From positions 1 through 41,023 of the forward strand of contig JBFHRO010000001.1 of assembly GCA_041591635.1 (NCBI GenBank): a stretch of 41,023 nt of DNA, read 5' to 3'. A program made the position numbers and the translations under genes. Source of the stretch: JACKOD01 sp041591635 (lineage in GTDB: Bacteria > Pseudomonadota > Gammaproteobacteria > Pseudomonadales > Oleiphilaceae). The notes below the pieces were generated by a model. The model was not told where the DNA came from. It ran no database searches and was given only the letters and a program-made list of their open reading frames with translations. Shown piece by piece: positions 1 to 7,831 of the stretch; the first letter of the stretch is position 1; every line of letters starts with the position of its first letter.

Positions 1-591
1 GCTGCTGTCGGGCGGCACCTGGTCAGGCAGAATACCCACAACTCCGCCTTTCTTCAGCACTGCCAAAAGGCGGGCCACGCCTTTGGTGGTGGTGGGAAGG
101 AGCTCTGCACCCGCCCGGCTGCGCGCCTGGGCGATAAAGGCGTCCAGTGCCGGCGTTTTGGGCGGGCGATAGAGTGAAGCCATTTGATAGCGTGTGGACA
201 GGTACAAGCCCGCCAACTCCCAGTTACCCAAGTGAGGGGCCAGCAACATGACCCCCTGCCCGCGGGCCTTGGCGGCAGCAATCTGCGCTTCGCCTTCCAC
301 CTCTACCACCAGGTCAAGCGCCTTCTGCAGTGGCCATGCCCAGACCGCCGCCACTTCCAGAAATACCGTACTGGTATTTTTCAAGCTGGCGCGGCTCAAC
401 TCCGCCCGCTGCGCCGCGGGCATCGAAGGAAAGCAAATACCGAGATTCACCTCGGTAATCCGGCGTGGCTCCAGATGCAGCCGGTAAATAACACGCCCGA
501 GCAAGCTCCCCACTCGCTGAATCATGGGCAACGACCAGCCGGCAACCCAGCGAATCAAAGCAATGCTTATCCTGTCGGTCAGTTTCGTCAT
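1..591 (-). CDS. Lysophospholipid acyltransferase family protein (LpxL/HtrB-like), 3' end cut by window edge
   Basis: Reading the minus strand from the ATG at 591 gives 197 open codons that run off the left edge, so only the N-terminal two thirds are present. The product resembles the LpxL/LpxM inner-membrane acyltransferases, which add a secondary acyl chain to lipid A precursors. The family HX4E catalytic motif is visible as APHLGNWE, with H120 and E125. It is followed by conserved blocks such as YRPPKTPALD and a GILPDQ-like stretch near the truncation. The N-terminus is hydrophobic/amphipathic, consistent with membrane association. No strong ribosome-binding site precedes this ATG, and an in-frame TTG lies 21 bases upstream. 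It diverges from the polysaccharide deacetylase gene at 665. The neighbouring glycosyltransferases fit a role in LPS assembly, but which acyl position it modifies cannot be read from this fragment. Confidence 0.85.
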   Translation of the reverse strand, partial: MTKLTDRISIALIRWVAGWSLPMIQRVGSLLGRVIYRLHLEPRRITEVNLGICFPSMPAAQRAELSRASLKNTSTVFLEVAAVWAWPLQKALDLVVEVEGEAQIAAAKARGQGVMLLAPHLGNWELAGLYLSTRYQMASLYRPPKTPALDAFIAQARSRAGAELLPTTTKGVARLLAVLKKGGVVGILPDQVPPDSS

Positions 592-664
592 GCGTTTTTC
601 AACCCGTTGCAATTCTGTTAGCCTTTGATGCCTTTCCCGCTGAATTACCCTGGAGTCAGGCTAC

Positions 665-1507
665 ATGGGATTCTTCTTCACCTTACTCTTGTCACTGGCA
701 CTACTTTCAGGTATCGCCATGTTTGCACGCAGGCATTTCCCAAGCCTCCCCTTCCTGCGGTTTCGCAACACCGTTGACTACCGCTATCCGCGTATCCTGA
801 TGTACCACATGATCAGCCCGCACCGGCCCGGCGCCCAATTCAACAAGCTGCGCGTGCCGCCGGAGCAATTCGAGCGGCAACTTGCGTGGCTGCATGATCA
901 AGGCTGGACCTTCTTTACCCTGCAGGAACTCATGACCCTGGCACCCAACTTTCCTGAAAAGGCCGTGGCCCTGACCTTTGACGACGGATTTGCCGATAAC
1001 TATAGCCGGGCCTTGCCTATTATGAAAAAGTACGGCGCCAAGGGCACCTTGTATCTGGTTATCGACCGGCACAACAACGACTGGTCCACCAAAAAGAAAG
1101 CCCACCACGACTCCGGGGAGCTGATGCACGAACCCAAGCTCACCGACGACCAGGTACATGCCATGCTGGCCTCGGGCCTGTTCGAGCTGGGCGGTCACAC
1201 CTGGTCGCACGCCAATCTGGCAACACTTGATGCGTCACAGAAAAGCCATGAAATCGAGACCGCACGGCAAGAGCTGGAATCACGCTTTGATACCCAGGTC
1301 ACCAGCTTTGCCTATCCCTTTGGTATTTATACCGATGAAGATCCCCAACGGGTCAGGCAGGCAGGCTATAGCAACGCTGTTACCACCGTCGAGGGGATAG
1401 AAACCCGGTTTATCGAAAACTGCTTTGAACTCAAGCGGATCAAAATCGGCGGCAAGGATTCACTCGCCCGAGTGATTCACAAACTGCGATTCGGCACCAA
1501 GCGCTGA
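665..1507 (+). CDS. Polysaccharide deacetylase family protein (NodB homology domain)
   Basis: A 280-residue protein with an N-terminal membrane anchor (about residues 1-20, hydrophobic, followed by ARR) and a NodB/carbohydrate esterase 4-type domain. The metal-binding motifs are intact: TFDDGF at 104-109 (the DD pair) and the H-x3-H pair in GGHTWSH (H178, H182). A third motif, FAYPFG, lies at 216-221. The family removes N- or O-acyl groups from surface polysaccharides using a divalent metal. The anchor suggests an active domain on the periplasmic face. It sits between a lipid A-type acyltransferase and several glycosyltransferases, so deacetylation of an LPS core, O-antigen or exopolysaccharide sugar is the likeliest role; the substrate is inference. 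Convergent with the GT4 gene, with about 30 bases between the two stop codons. Confidence 0.88.
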   Translation: MGFFFTLLLSLALLSGIAMFARRHFPSLPFLRFRNTVDYRYPRILMYHMISPHRPGAQFNKLRVPPEQFERQLAWLHDQGWTFFTLQELMTLAPNFPEKAVALTFDDGFADNYSRALPIMKKYGAKGTLYLVIDRHNNDWSTKKKAHHDSGELMHEPKLTDDQVHAMLASGLFELGGHTWSHANLATLDASQKSHEIETARQELESRFDTQVTSFAYPFGIYTDEDPQRVRQAGYSNAVTTVEGIETRFIENCFELKRIKIGGKDSLARVIHKLRFGTKR

Positions 1508-1537
1508 GCGGTCCCCCGAAGTCTTGCCCTGCGAAGC

Positions 1538-2635
1538 CTAAAAATACTGGCGCAGCATTGCAATGACTTCGGGCCACATAAACCGGGCCTTTACCCGTTG
1601 CTCTGCGGCCGCGCCCAGCCGGGTGCGCAGTCCGGTATCACGCAGCAAGCGCTGCAATGCCTGGGTGACGCTCTCGACACTGTCACTATCACACAAGAGC
1701 CCGGTCTGACCATCGAGAACGGCATCTCCCGCACCACCGATACGCCCGGCGAGACTGGCCAGGCCAAACCATGCCGCTTCGAGATACACCAGCCCGAACC
1801 CCTCCACCGAATTTCCCTCGGCTCGACTGGGCATGACAAACAGGTCAGTCCGGGCAAGCCAGGCCGATTTCTGTTGCTCTATCTGCGGGCCGACAAAACA
1901 CACGTGCGACTCAAGCCCGGCACGCTCGACCAGCCCTTGCAGGCGAGCGCGATCGGGGCCATCGCCAATGATGACATAGACCAGGTGCGGGAATTCCGTC
2001 AGCAAACCGGGCAAGGCGGCGATCACCTTGTCATGTCCCTTGCGCGCTTCGATCCGGCTTACCGTCAGCAACACCGGCCCTCGTCCAGCAAGCACCCGAT
2101 CCACCCCGGCCAGGTGTTCTGCCTCGGCCAGCCTGGGTGCCGCGATACCGGGCCAGAACACCTCTGCCGTCGATCCCGCAGGCAAAAAAGGATTCAGCCG
2201 GTTGGCCGTAAAATGGGAATTCGCCAGAATATGCTGCGCTTTGGCAAAAGCACGGCACACCCGCTGGCGTTTTTTCTCACTCGCCCCCGAGGGAAACTCC
2301 ATGCCGTGGGCCAGGCAGAGTATTTTCATGCTGTCTTTGACACTAACGTATTCAAGGCTCTTCCAGGTGTCGCAAATCAGCACCCCCGGTTCGCGGCGCA
2401 TGCGCCGCGCAATCGCCCAGGCCTTACGCCGCCGGCGCAAGGGTTTGAGGCCGCCGAAGCGCACCACCGAAAATGCCTGACGGCGATCGAATTCGCGTGT
2501 ATCCACGCCCGCGAGGGCATCCGCAAACACCACCACAGCTTCACCCTGGCGCGTCAGCTCATCGGCCACGTTGAACATGTAGGACTGAATTCCGCCCAGG
2601 TCGGGCGGGAAGCATTGGGTCGAAAGGTAAATCAT
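1538..2635 (-). CDS. Glycosyltransferase family 4 (GT-B fold)
   Basis: A 365-residue GT4-type glycosyltransferase. The start is placed at the ATG at 2635 because the product then begins MIYLSTQCFPPDLGGIQSYM, the usual first beta strand and glycine-rich acceptor loop of GT4 enzymes. An upstream extension to 2782 would run into the divergent gene. The C-terminal nucleotide-sugar domain starts near LLTVSRIEARKGHD and carries the EX7E motif (E278 and E286 in EGFGLVYLEA). The enzyme would transfer a sugar from an activated donor to an LPS or capsule intermediate at the cytoplasmic face of the inner membrane. Donor and acceptor cannot be predicted. It is divergent from the ELM1-family gene; the 88 bases between the starts must hold both promoters. 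No clear Shine-Dalgarno precedes the chosen start. Confidence 0.87.
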   Translation of the reverse strand: MIYLSTQCFPPDLGGIQSYMFNVADELTRQGEAVVVFADALAGVDTREFDRRQAFSVVRFGGLKPLRRRRKAWAIARRMRREPGVLICDTWKSLEYVSVKDSMKILCLAHGMEFPSGASEKKRQRVCRAFAKAQHILANSHFTANRLNPFLPAGSTAEVFWPGIAAPRLAEAEHLAGVDRVLAGRGPVLLTVSRIEARKGHDKVIAALPGLLTEFPHLVYVIIGDGPDRARLQGLVERAGLESHVCFVGPQIEQQKSAWLARTDLFVMPSRAEGNSVEGFGLVYLEAAWFGLASLAGRIGGAGDAVLDGQTGLLCDSDSVESVTQALQRLLRDTGLRTRLGAAAEQRVKARFMWPEVIAMLRQYF

Positions 2636-2723
2636 AATAATGGCCGGCACCGGGGGTTGGTTTGCAAAGGATTCCCAGTATGAAACAATGCCCTCCCTCA
2701 TCCAAGGAATCCACAGGGGCATT

Positions 2724-3755
2724 ATGACAATATCCTGTAACAAAATCCTGATTCTCAGCGATGGCGTGCCAGGCCATGTCAATCAGGCGCGCGGGCTGGC
2801 GAGCTGGATCGCCGCCACCAGGGATTGCACCATTGAAGAAGTCGAAACCCGACTCAAGCACAAATTCCTGCGACCCCTGTACCGGGCGCTGCTCAATACC
2901 CGCTCCCCGCTGGCCAGCCGCATCATTCTTGCCGGCTATCAGCAGGTTCCGGCAAAGGTCACTGCGGGAACGCTCCTTCTCTCTTGCGGCGGAAACACCT
3001 CTTTTATCAACGCCGCCCTGCGCCGCCAATGGGGCAATCCCGGGGTATTCATTGGCTCGCTGCGCCGCCTCAAGCCGACGTGTTTTACGGCCGTTATGAC
3101 CATTGAGCCCGTGGCCGGAGCCAGCAACAACATAGTGATGGATTTTGCCCCCAGCTACATCGATCAGGACGGCATTGCGGACGCCGGCAGCGCCTTTTTG
3201 GCCGAAAAGCAACCTGCCCGACCGCTGTGGGTGATGCTGCTGGGGGGCAACGGCGCTGGCTACACCTACGATACCCATGATTGGGAGACACTGGCGCAAA
3301 ACATGCGCGCGCTGGCACAAACCCATCAGATTCAATGGCTGGTCACCAGTTCGCGCCGCACGGATCAAAGCGCCGAGTCCTGCATTGAGTCAAGGCTGGG
3401 TGAGTACCTTTTTGACAGCCTCTGGTTTTCCCGCCATGGCAGCCAGTCGCTCAAAGGCTTCCTGGGGGCGGCCGAGCGCGTTTTCTGTACCGAAGACAGC
3501 ATGACCATGCTTTCCGAATCCATCAATGCGGGCAAACCCGTGGTCAGTCTTCGACCCCGGCAAGCCGCCCCCAACCAGCGATTTCTGGATGCGGTGGTAC
3601 GCTTTGAAAAAAATGCGTTTCTCGCCCGCAGCAGTATTGAGCAGGCACACACCCTGCCGCCAGCGGTGAATGTGAGCACGCGCCTCATCGCCTCCCGGCA
3701 GCGGGTGCTGGCGCAACTGCAATCATTGCTGGACCATCAAGGGCGGGACGACTGA
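2724..3755 (+). CDS. ELM1-family (mitochondrial fission ELM1-like, DUF1022) putative glycosyltransferase
   Basis: A 343-residue protein whose N-terminus, ILILSDGVPGHVNQARGL, is the hallmark of the ELM1/DUF1022 family, named after a plant mitochondrial protein but widespread in Gram-negative bacteria. The start ATG at 2724 has an AGGGG motif seven bases upstream and places this hallmark at residues 8-25. A longer reading frame from 2640 would overlap the promoter of the divergent gene. The C-terminal part has GT-B-like features (FCTEDSMTMLSESINAGKPVVSL), which suggest a nucleotide-sugar binding site. The next gene starts one base after its stop, so the two are surely cotranscribed. In bacteria these proteins cluster with LPS or lipid A glycosyltransferases; the activity is not firmly known, and a sugar-transfer role here is inference from context. 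Confidence 0.82.
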   Translation: MTISCNKILILSDGVPGHVNQARGLASWIAATRDCTIEEVETRLKHKFLRPLYRALLNTRSPLASRIILAGYQQVPAKVTAGTLLLSCGGNTSFINAALRRQWGNPGVFIGSLRRLKPTCFTAVMTIEPVAGASNNIVMDFAPSYIDQDGIADAGSAFLAEKQPARPLWVMLLGGNGAGYTYDTHDWETLAQNMRALAQTHQIQWLVTSSRRTDQSAESCIESRLGEYLFDSLWFSRHGSQSLKGFLGAAERVFCTEDSMTMLSESINAGKPVVSLRPRQAAPNQRFLDAVVRFEKNAFLARSSIEQAHTLPPAVNVSTRLIASRQRVLAQLQSLLDHQGRDD

Positions 3756-3756
3756 G

Positions 3757-4737
3757 ATGCAGACACCAACAGTGCTGGTTATTGGGAAACGCGGCGGCAT
3801 TTTGCAATGGTATGAGCATCTGTTGGCGACCGCGCCACTGCTTGCGGAGCTGAAGATCGAGGGTTTTGCCCTCAATCACAATAACTGGCAAGAGCGATCC
3901 GGCAAAAAACTGCTCAAGTTGATGGGGCAGAAACACAAACTCGACGAGGTGACGGCCCGGGCACTTAAAGCCCATATTCAGCGCACCCAGCCCATTCTGA
4001 TTCTCATTGCCGATTTGTTTTACCTGTCTTCGCCCTTGATTGAGGCCCTGATGACCGCCAAACCCCAGGCTCGCATCGTGCACTGGATCGGTGATTTCTT
4101 TGAGCCACGCCTGGTGCAAAACGCCGCCGTCGTCGATCAGTTTTACTTCACGGACAGCAGTTTTATTGCCGATGCGAATGCCATCGGCATTGGCAATGCC
4201 GACTACCTGCCACTGGCCGTGAATACGTCACTGTTCGCACCGGAAAAAGCCTCGCAATCGCGACACCCTACGCTGCTTTTCATTGGCGCTCACTCAGAAA
4301 ACCGGCAAGCCTTTATTGACCGGATTGGTGTGCCGATAACGGTTTTTGGCAAAGGCTGGCAAGCCTCGTCAACCCCGGGAGATGAACGTATCGGTAAAAA
4401 CATTCCCATTGCGGAGGTAGCCAGACGGTATCGTCAACATGAGGCGGTACTGAACGTGCTCAATCGTAACAACGTACGCCAGGGGCTCAACATGCGCTGT
4501 TTTGAAGCCACCGCGTGCGGCGCGCTGCTGATCACCGAGAGCTCCCCCGACAATGCCCGCTGCTTTGTTCCAGGACAGGAGATCATTACCTACGAACAAC
4601 CCGAGGAGATCCGGGAACAAATGGCCTGGCTGCGATCACAACCTGATCGACTGGCGACCATTGCCTTGCAGGGCCAGCACCGCACGCTTACGGAGCATGG
4701 CTACCATCATCGCATTCGCCAGCTGCTGCCGTTCTAG
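3757..4737 (+). CDS. CgeB-like glycosyltransferase
   Basis: A 326-residue protein resembling the CgeB/DUF3880 type of glycosyltransferase. The C-terminal third contains LNMRCFEATACGALLITE (244-261), the conserved strand-turn of glycosyl transferase group 1 domains in this family, followed by a typical GQEIITYEQPEE segment. The middle part (VHWIGDFFEPRL) and LPLAVNTSLFAP also match the CgeB pattern. The start ATG lies one base downstream of the ELM1-family stop codon, indicating translational coupling. Its stop codon TAG overlaps the stop of the convergent gene in the shared tetramer CTAG (4734-4737). It is likely a cytoplasmic transferase acting on the same glycan as its neighbour; sugar specificity is not visible. 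Confidence 0.78.
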   Translation: MQTPTVLVIGKRGGILQWYEHLLATAPLLAELKIEGFALNHNNWQERSGKKLLKLMGQKHKLDEVTARALKAHIQRTQPILILIADLFYLSSPLIEALMTAKPQARIVHWIGDFFEPRLVQNAAVVDQFYFTDSSFIADANAIGIGNADYLPLAVNTSLFAPEKASQSRHPTLLFIGAHSENRQAFIDRIGVPITVFGKGWQASSTPGDERIGKNIPIAEVARRYRQHEAVLNVLNRNNVRQGLNMRCFEATACGALLITESSPDNARCFVPGQEIITYEQPEEIREQMAWLRSQPDRLATIALQGQHRTLTEHGYHHRIRQLLPF

Positions 4738-5537
4738 CCTGTGGTTTCCCGTTTTTTGGAGAGGCTTTTGTGCAGGTTCAAAAGCCATTTCTGATTAAAA
4801 AGCCGCATCAGCAGCACCGATGAAGAAACAAAAAACTGGGAGCACATCGCACGAATAAAACGCCCCTTGCGCCGCTGCGATTGCAGCGCCATGTAATCCT
4901 GCTGCAACTGCCGATAAGAGGCATCCACATTACCCGCGCTCTTGTGGCGCAGGTGAAAGTCAATCACGTAACACTTCAATCCCAGATGATCGGCATTCTG
5001 GCACAGGTCGGTGCCGTACAAATGAAAGCCGCGCAGTTGCGGTGAGCAAAACAGGTTTTGCCGGCGATTGAGGATCAGCAGGTTTTCATCCAGCGACAAC
5101 ACCCGGGCAGGAAATGGCCCCTGGCTGAGATTGGCCGCTTTGGGATCGGTAATGCGCACCACGGCACGACCGGCCGGCGTTTTGCCGGCATTACCCAGTA
5201 CGGCCCAGCGGGCGTCCAGTGCTTCGATCTGGGCAATGCGCGCCTCCAGCACTTCTTTGTTATCAAATTCAAACAGAATGTCCTGATGGCAAAAAACGAG
5301 AATCTCGCCACGCGCGCTGCGGATGGCACGATTGATGGCCGCATAGGCATCAATACCGTTGGCCGATGTGTTGTCAAAATACAGGTACTCGACGTCATCG
5401 CCACAAAAACCGGCCTGACGGGCGCTTTCGAGCATCTCACCGTACTCGGCCGGTCGTGTCACCAGGGTACAAAAGGTGTAGCGACAGGCGAAGTTTTCCT
5501 CCTGCAGCCGGCGGCTTTCTGATCCTTCTGCCAACAT
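4734..5537 (-). CDS. Glycosyltransferase, GT-A type (family 2-like)
   Basis: A 267-residue protein with a GT-A-like order: an N-terminal strand (YTFCTLVTRPAEYGEML), a nucleotide-sugar region ending in ILVFCHQDILFE (equivalent to the HQD motif of family 2-like enzymes), and a later acceptor-side motif, RGFHLYGTDLCQNADHLG, that matches the FDxDLCLRA-type signature. The start ATG at 5537 is preferred over 5561 because GGGAGGAG lies six bases upstream. The last part is basic, without a clear membrane helix. It sits 32 bases downstream of the O-antigen ligase-like gene on the same strand, so both are probably one transcript. It likely adds a sugar to a surface glycan; the exact step is unknown. 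Confidence 0.75.
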   Translation of the reverse strand: MLAEGSESRRLQEENFACRYTFCTLVTRPAEYGEMLESARQAGFCGDDVEYLYFDNTSANGIDAYAAINRAIRSARGEILVFCHQDILFEFDNKEVLEARIAQIEALDARWAVLGNAGKTPAGRAVVRITDPKAANLSQGPFPARVLSLDENLLILNRRQNLFCSPQLRGFHLYGTDLCQNADHLGLKCYVIDFHLRHKSAGNVDASYRQLQQDYMALQSQRRKGRFIRAMCSQFFVSSSVLLMRLFNQKWLLNLHKSLSKKRETTG

Positions 5538-5569
5538 ACGAACTCCTCCCTTCGGATGCATAGTTCCGG

Positions 5570-6766
5570 TTATGGATTTACCCCGTCGCGCCGCCGGTCT
5601 ACCCAGCCATTCAAGTGCGTCAGCAATACCAGACTTAACAAGAGCGCAACATAAAACTTGAAACTCAGGTGCAATTCGGTCAAGCCGCGAAACGCCAGAT
5701 ACACCAGAAACAGCACCCCTAGGCGGTTGAGCAGGCTAAAATCGGCCCATCCGGAGCGCACTTTCAACGCCCGAATCAGCGCGAACAGACCAAGGCAAAA
5801 CAAGAGGGAACCCAGCGTACCCACGCAGAACAACAGCTGCAGGAATACGTTATGAGGCATCACCTGATTCAATCCGCCACCGATCAACTCAGGGGCGAAC
5901 TTGAAGGAATTCAATCCATAACCGAACCAGAGGCGATCCAGATACGCCTGCCAAGTGCCTTGATACAGTTGGATTCGCTCGACAAACGAATTAGGCAGCT
6001 CATAACCCGCCACACTGTGGCCGTCCGTGAAAAAGGACACCCAGACCATCACCACCACCAACGCCAGCGACAAAACAGCAAAGGCCGGTGCAAACGCGCT
6101 TTTCCACCACACAAACAGCAGCAACAGACAGTAAAAGAGCGCCAGATAGGCTCCCAGGGAATCGCTGGCCAGCAGCAGGTATGCCAGTAAAAGGGCCAGC
6201 CCGAACATGGGCAATGTGCGGTAGCGGGGCAAATAGATGATCGCACTGACCACCACCAGCCCGGCCATGGCGGCCACATTGGCAAATTCGTGAATCCCCG
6301 AAATCACCGAGGAGAGTGCGCCGTTGTTGCGTAGCGACCAGCTCCAGTGCCATTGAGAAACCGCCCAGAGATACAAACCCGCCAGCAGGGCTGCCGCCAC
6401 CCAGGAAGCCCGTACCAAGGCGTCAACAATGCGGTCTTGTGACTGATGAACGAGCAAACTGGCACCGGCAATCAGCACAAAGAGGCTTCGAAACAACTCC
6501 CACACGCCCTTGATGGATTTTTGCGGGAACACGGAACCAAGATAGCCAATGAGCATCACCGCCACAAAAAGCAACAAGGGCAGCGCCAATTGCTTCACCA
6601 TCGCCCCGAACTGGCGCCAGTCGGCTACCCACACCGACAACACGAGTACGGCGGAAATCTCGCTCAACTGAAACTGGGTCGGCCCGACACTGAACAGACA
6701 CACCAGACCAAAACACCAAAGCCCCAGTGGCCTTACCCACTGCTCACGATAACTGCTGATCGACAT
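5570..6766 (-). CDS. O-antigen ligase/polymerase family membrane protein (WaaL/Wzy_C-like)
   Basis: A 398-residue polytopic protein with about ten to twelve hydrophobic helices and a large periplasmic loop near two thirds of its length. In that loop, RLWFGYGLNSF followed by MPHNVFLQLLF matches the Wzy_C domain of O-antigen ligases, including the conserved histidine of the PHN motif. Such proteins join undecaprenyl-linked glycan to the lipid A core, or polymerise repeat units, on the periplasmic side of the inner membrane. The start ATG at 6766 follows AAAGAGAA; an upstream ATG at 6826 would lie across the ilvE terminator hairpin. Because that hairpin separates it from ilvE, it probably has its own promoter or depends on read-through. 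Ligase versus polymerase cannot be decided from sequence alone. Confidence 0.82.
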   Translation of the reverse strand: MSISSYREQWVRPLGLWCFGLVCLFSVGPTQFQLSEISAVLVLSVWVADWRQFGAMVKQLALPLLLFVAVMLIGYLGSVFPQKSIKGVWELFRSLFVLIAGASLLVHQSQDRIVDALVRASWVAAALLAGLYLWAVSQWHWSWSLRNNGALSSVISGIHEFANVAAMAGLVVVSAIIYLPRYRTLPMFGLALLLAYLLLASDSLGAYLALFYCLLLLFVWWKSAFAPAFAVLSLALVVVMVWVSFFTDGHSVAGYELPNSFVERIQLYQGTWQAYLDRLWFGYGLNSFKFAPELIGGGLNQVMPHNVFLQLLFCVGTLGSLLFCLGLFALIRALKVRSGWADFSLLNRLGVLFLVYLAFRGLTELHLSFKFYVALLLSLVLLTHLNGWVDRRRDGVNP

Positions 6767-6781
6767 AGATTCTCTTTGCAC

Positions 6782-6813
6782 AAAAACAAAGGGCGCATGT
6801 TCTGCGCCCCTTT
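6782..6813 (-). terminator. Rho-independent terminator after ilvE
   Basis: On the minus strand AAAGGGGCGC and GCGCCCTTT form a stem with one bulged G and a seven-base loop, followed by GTTTTTG. It lies 17-48 bases past the ilvE stop codon and before the O-antigen ligase-like gene. Confidence 0.75.
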
Positions 6814-6829
6814 GATGTTCTGTCACGAA

Positions 6830-7753
6830 CTACTTCACCAGTGTCAGCCACTGGGCATGCGCCGGACTGCGGCCTTGCACCACATCAAAATACATCTGCT
6901 GCATTTTGGTCGTAATGGGGCCGCGCGAACCACAACCTATAATGCGTGCATCCAGCTCGCGAATCGGCAGTACTTCGGCCGCTGTACCGGTAAAAAAGGC
7001 TTCATCCGCCACGTATACCTCATCCCTGGTTATACGCTTCTCGATCACAGGGATACCCAACTCATCGGCGAAGCTGAAGATGGTCTTGCGGGTAATGCCA
7101 TCAAGGCAGGACGTCAGTTCCGGGGTGTACAGCTTGCCATCACGGATGATGAAGATGTTCTCTCCACTGCCTTCGGCGACATAGCCTTCGTTGTCAAGCA
7201 GCAGTGCTTCTTCGCAGCCGCAACGCAGGGCCTCGTTCAACGCCAGCATGGAGTTGATGTAATGCCCGTTGGCCTTCGCCTTGCACATGCTGATATTGAC
7301 ATGGTGCCGGGTATAGGAAGAGGTACGCACCTTGATGCCTTTTTCTTTGGCTTCCGGCGACATGTAGGAAGGCCAGGCCCAGGCGGCCACCATCACATGC
7401 ACCCGCAGGTTCTCGGCCCGCAACCCCATGCCCTCAGAGCCATAGAAAGCCATGGGGCGCATGTAGGCGGAGTCCAGATTGTTCTCGGCCACCACACGGC
7501 ACTGGGCATCGTTCAACTGCTCCTTGGTAAAGGGCATGTTCATCTGCAGGATATGGGCCGAGCGAAACAGACGATCGGTGTGTTCCTTGAGTTTGAAAAT
7601 CGCCGCCCCTTTGTCGGTGGCATAGGCTCTCACGCCTTCGAAACACCCCATACCGTAATGCAGGGTGTGGGTCAGTACATGAACCTTGGCCTCGCGCCAG
7701 GGAACCATTTCACCATCCAACCAGATTAGGCCATCACGATCAGCCATTGACAT
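6830..7753 (-). CDS. ilvE: Branched-chain amino acid aminotransferase
   Basis: A 307-residue class IV aminotransferase that catalyses the last step of leucine, isoleucine and valine synthesis, transferring the amino group from glutamate to the branched-chain 2-oxo acids with PLP. Family landmarks are present: LHYGMGCFEGVRAY (31-44), the PLP lysine in KAKANGHY (K160, aligning with K159 of the E. coli enzyme), and the cofactor-binding segment GYVAEGSGENIF. Length is typical. The ATG at 7753 has AGGAG nine bases upstream; a second ATG two codons later is less well placed. A sigma-70-like promoter (ATGAAC, 17 bases, TAGAAT) lies in the 78-base gap after glnE. A terminator follows the gene. The ilvE-glnE adjacency beside an LPS cluster is also seen in Pseudomonas. 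Confidence 0.96.
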   Translation of the reverse strand: MSMADRDGLIWLDGEMVPWREAKVHVLTHTLHYGMGCFEGVRAYATDKGAAIFKLKEHTDRLFRSAHILQMNMPFTKEQLNDAQCRVVAENNLDSAYMRPMAFYGSEGMGLRAENLRVHVMVAAWAWPSYMSPEAKEKGIKVRTSSYTRHHVNISMCKAKANGHYINSMLALNEALRCGCEEALLLDNEGYVAEGSGENIFIIRDGKLYTPELTSCLDGITRKTIFSFADELGIPVIEKRITRDEVYVADEAFFTGTAAEVLPIRELDARIIGCGSRGPITTKMQQMYFDVVQGRSPAHAQWLTLVK

Positions 7754-7798
7754 AATGAGTCGCTCCTGAATTAAACCGACGTGCGAAAAATGGGGGGC

Positions 7799-7827
7799 AT
7801 TCTAGCACTAAAAAAATAGCCGTTCAT
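7799..7827 (-). promoter_or_regulatory. Candidate sigma-70 promoter for ilvE
   Basis: On the minus strand ATGAAC (7822-7827) and TAGAAT (7799-7804) are separated by 17 bases including a run of seven T. The -35 box is weak (3 of 6). The distance to the ilvE start is about 45 bases. Confidence 0.4.
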
Positions 7828-7831
7828 CATA

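Noticed and set aside
1598..2683. A 361-codon plus-strand frame opposite the GT4 gene
   Set aside because: Shadow of the real gene; no family features, and the opposite strand has clear GT4 motifs.
6446..7729. A 427-codon plus-strand frame opposite ilvE and the ligase-like gene
   Set aside because: Covers the intergenic terminator and antisense of ilvE; the histidine-rich, low-hydrophobicity product is typical of antisense frames.
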